From Streptomyces sp. NA02950 (lineage in GTDB: Bacteria; Actinomycetota; Actinomycetes; Streptomycetales; Streptomycetaceae): a stretch of DNA of 64,000 nt. A program made the translations under genes and the position numbers. This document shows positions 63,104 to 64,000 of this stretch, piece by piece. The first letter of the stretch is position 1. Every line of letters begins with the position of its first letter. The notes below the pieces were generated by a model, which saw only the letters and a list, made by a program, of their open reading frames with translations, did not search any database and had not been told where the DNA came from. The stretch is from contig NZ_CP054916.1 of the NCBI RefSeq assembly GCF_013364155.1, positions 186,001 through 250,000 of the forward strand. The letters are read 5' to 3'.

Positions 63104-63373
63104 TCAGTCCCACAGGGAGATCGCCAGGAGCAGGGCGGCGACCGGGATCAGCAGCCACGGCTCGGCCAGGACCATGAGCCCGGTGAAGATCAGGGCGAAG
63201 TACGCCAGTGCCTTGGCTGCGCGCCACTGGGCCTTGTTCTTCTTCGTGTCCTTGTTCTTCTTGGAGTCCTCGCCCTTCTTGGAGTCCTTGTCGTGAGGCG
63301 CCGCTGTGCCAGGGGCCGCCTCGAGTATGCCTGTCGCGGTTGCGGTTGCGGGGTTCCTGTCGTTGTTCGTCAT
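63104..63373 (-). CDS. Small membrane protein with a Lys-rich cytoplasmic head
   Basis: 89 residues from the ATG at 63373. A charged, low-complexity N-terminal half (DSKKGEDSKKNKDTKKNK) is followed by two hydrophobic segments (about 52-70 and 72-88) ending in SLWD. Small proteins of this shape recur in Streptomyces without a known role. There is no obvious operon partner. Confidence 0.65.
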   Translation of the reverse strand: MTNNDRNPATATATGILEAAPGTAAPHDKDSKKGEDSKKNKDTKKNKAQWRAAKALAYFALIFTGLMVLAEPWLLIPVAALLLAISLWD

Positions 63374-63480
63374 GGCATTCAGCCTCGTCGTGGGAGCACC
63401 GCCCTCGCGTCGGCGAAGCCCGCCTATCTAGGTGATGACCACCGACGCGTACGTAGTGCCGGCACGGTGAACGTTGGCCC

Positions 63481-63855
63481 ATGAACATGGTGATGGATCG
63501 ATCGGAGATCGTTTTGTGGGTGCGGCATGCGAACGGCCGGTGGTCGGCCAGGACGGTCTGGGTGGTGGTGCTCGACGGGGAGGCGTATGTCCGCTCTGCT
63601 TTCGGACGGCGCAGTGCCTGGAACCGCCGGGCACTGCGGCACGCGGACACGGAGGTGGAGGTGGCCGGGGTCCGGCTGTCCGTCATCCTCCAGCCGGTGG
63701 ACGACCCCGAGTTCGTCCAGCGCGTCTCCGGTGCCTACCGGGCCAAGTACGGGCTGAGCTGGCCCGGCCCCGTGGAGTCGATGAACGGGCACGAGGCCGC
63801 GGCGACCACCATGCGGCTAACGAATGTCGGGCAGGTCTCGCAGTTGCCTGCGTGA
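63481..63855 (+). CDS. DUF2255 family protein
   Basis: 124 residues. VWVVVLDGEAYVRSAFG and WNRRALRHADTEVEVAG followed by an AKYG segment are the landmarks of DUF2255, a small single-domain family of unknown function that may adopt a split-barrel fold. Its 3' end overlaps the convergent LuxR gene by 39 bp. Confidence 0.8.
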   Translation: MNMVMDRSEIVLWVRHANGRWSARTVWVVVLDGEAYVRSAFGRRSAWNRRALRHADTEVEVAGVRLSVILQPVDDPEFVQRVSGAYRAKYGLSWPGPVESMNGHEAAATTMRLTNVGQVSQLPA

Positions 63856-64000
63856 GGTGAGCCCGAGCTTGCGGAAGATGTTGCGCAGGTGCGCGTCGAC
63901 CGTCCGCGGGCTGAGGAACAGCTTCGCCGCCACCTCCTTGGAGGTGGCGCCGTCGGCGACCAGGCGTGCGATGTGCACCTCCTGCATCGTCAGCTGGTCC
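63817..64000 (-). CDS. LuxR-type regulator, C-terminal part, truncated at the window edge
   Basis: The last 60 codons of a gene entering from the right. TMQEVHIARLVADGATSKEVAAKLF and SPRTVDAHLRNIFRKLG form the LuxR/NarL helix-turn-helix, and the stop TAG is at 63817. Nothing of the sensory part is visible, so it could be a response regulator or a large LAL-type protein. It overlaps the end of the DUF2255 gene. Confidence 0.85.
   Translation of the reverse strand, partial: DQLTMQEVHIARLVADGATSKEVAAKLFLSPRTVDAHLRNIFRKLGLTSRRQLRDLPDIR

Overview
The window looks like a Streptomyces (or close actinomycete) chromosome. It is very GC-rich, uses many GTG starts with GGAGG-type ribosome sites, carries LysR/TetR/LuxR regulators, and holds IS481, IS5, IS701, IS630 and IS4-type insertion sequences.

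Left edge (1-13.1 kb): the 3' end of an NRPS gene (C-A-PCP, no release domain), an internally deleted IS701-type element, a membrane protein, an intact IS481-family element, and a tidy LysR-controlled operon (MDR reductase, alpha/beta hydrolase, SDR). A decayed IS4-type transposase and an IS5 element with a frameshifted transposase follow.

Centre (15.5-45.6 kb): a complete halogenated pyrrole-polyketide cluster. A free-standing proline ligase, a prolyl-PCP dehydrogenase and a small PCP make pyrrolyl-PCP, and a 447-aa FADH2 halogenase would chlorinate it. Two type I PKS proteins (KS-AT-ACP-KS-AT(dead)-ACP and KS-AT-DH(dead)-KR-ACP-TD) add three malonyl units and release the chain reductively. 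On paper, one KR plus aldehyde release followed by aldol aromatisation gives a 2-hydroxybenzoyl-pyrrole (monodeoxypyoluteorin type). Two tandem large halogenase-like flavoproteins, a third one with broken motifs, a flavin reductase, an Sfp-type PPTase, a type II thioesterase, a cation/proton antiporter, an ABC exporter and a TetR regulator complete the set. Counting from the flavin reductase, gene order places the tandem flavoproteins 10th and 11th, the PCP 15th and the pyrrole halogenase 16th. That is the numbering I recall for the marinopyrrole (mpy) locus, where Mpy10/Mpy11 perform N,C-bipyrrole coupling. I therefore regard the cluster as mpy or very close to it; this rests on memory and inference, not on a database search.

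Right of the cluster (46-49.5 kb): a second, paralogous TetR/ABC-exporter module, then a decayed methyltransferase.

Right edge (49.5-64 kb): a plastic accessory region. It holds a secreted small protein, two outward-facing IS481 transposase remnants bracketing a TetR/SDR pair plus a deleted MFS/SDR fusion, an IS481/IS630 chimera, an antitoxin that lost its toxin to an IS insertion, two decayed type I-E-like CRISPR repeat clusters on either side of a secreted FG-GAP protein, oxidoreductase/LysR/DHFR-like genes, more IS remnants, and the end of a LuxR gene.
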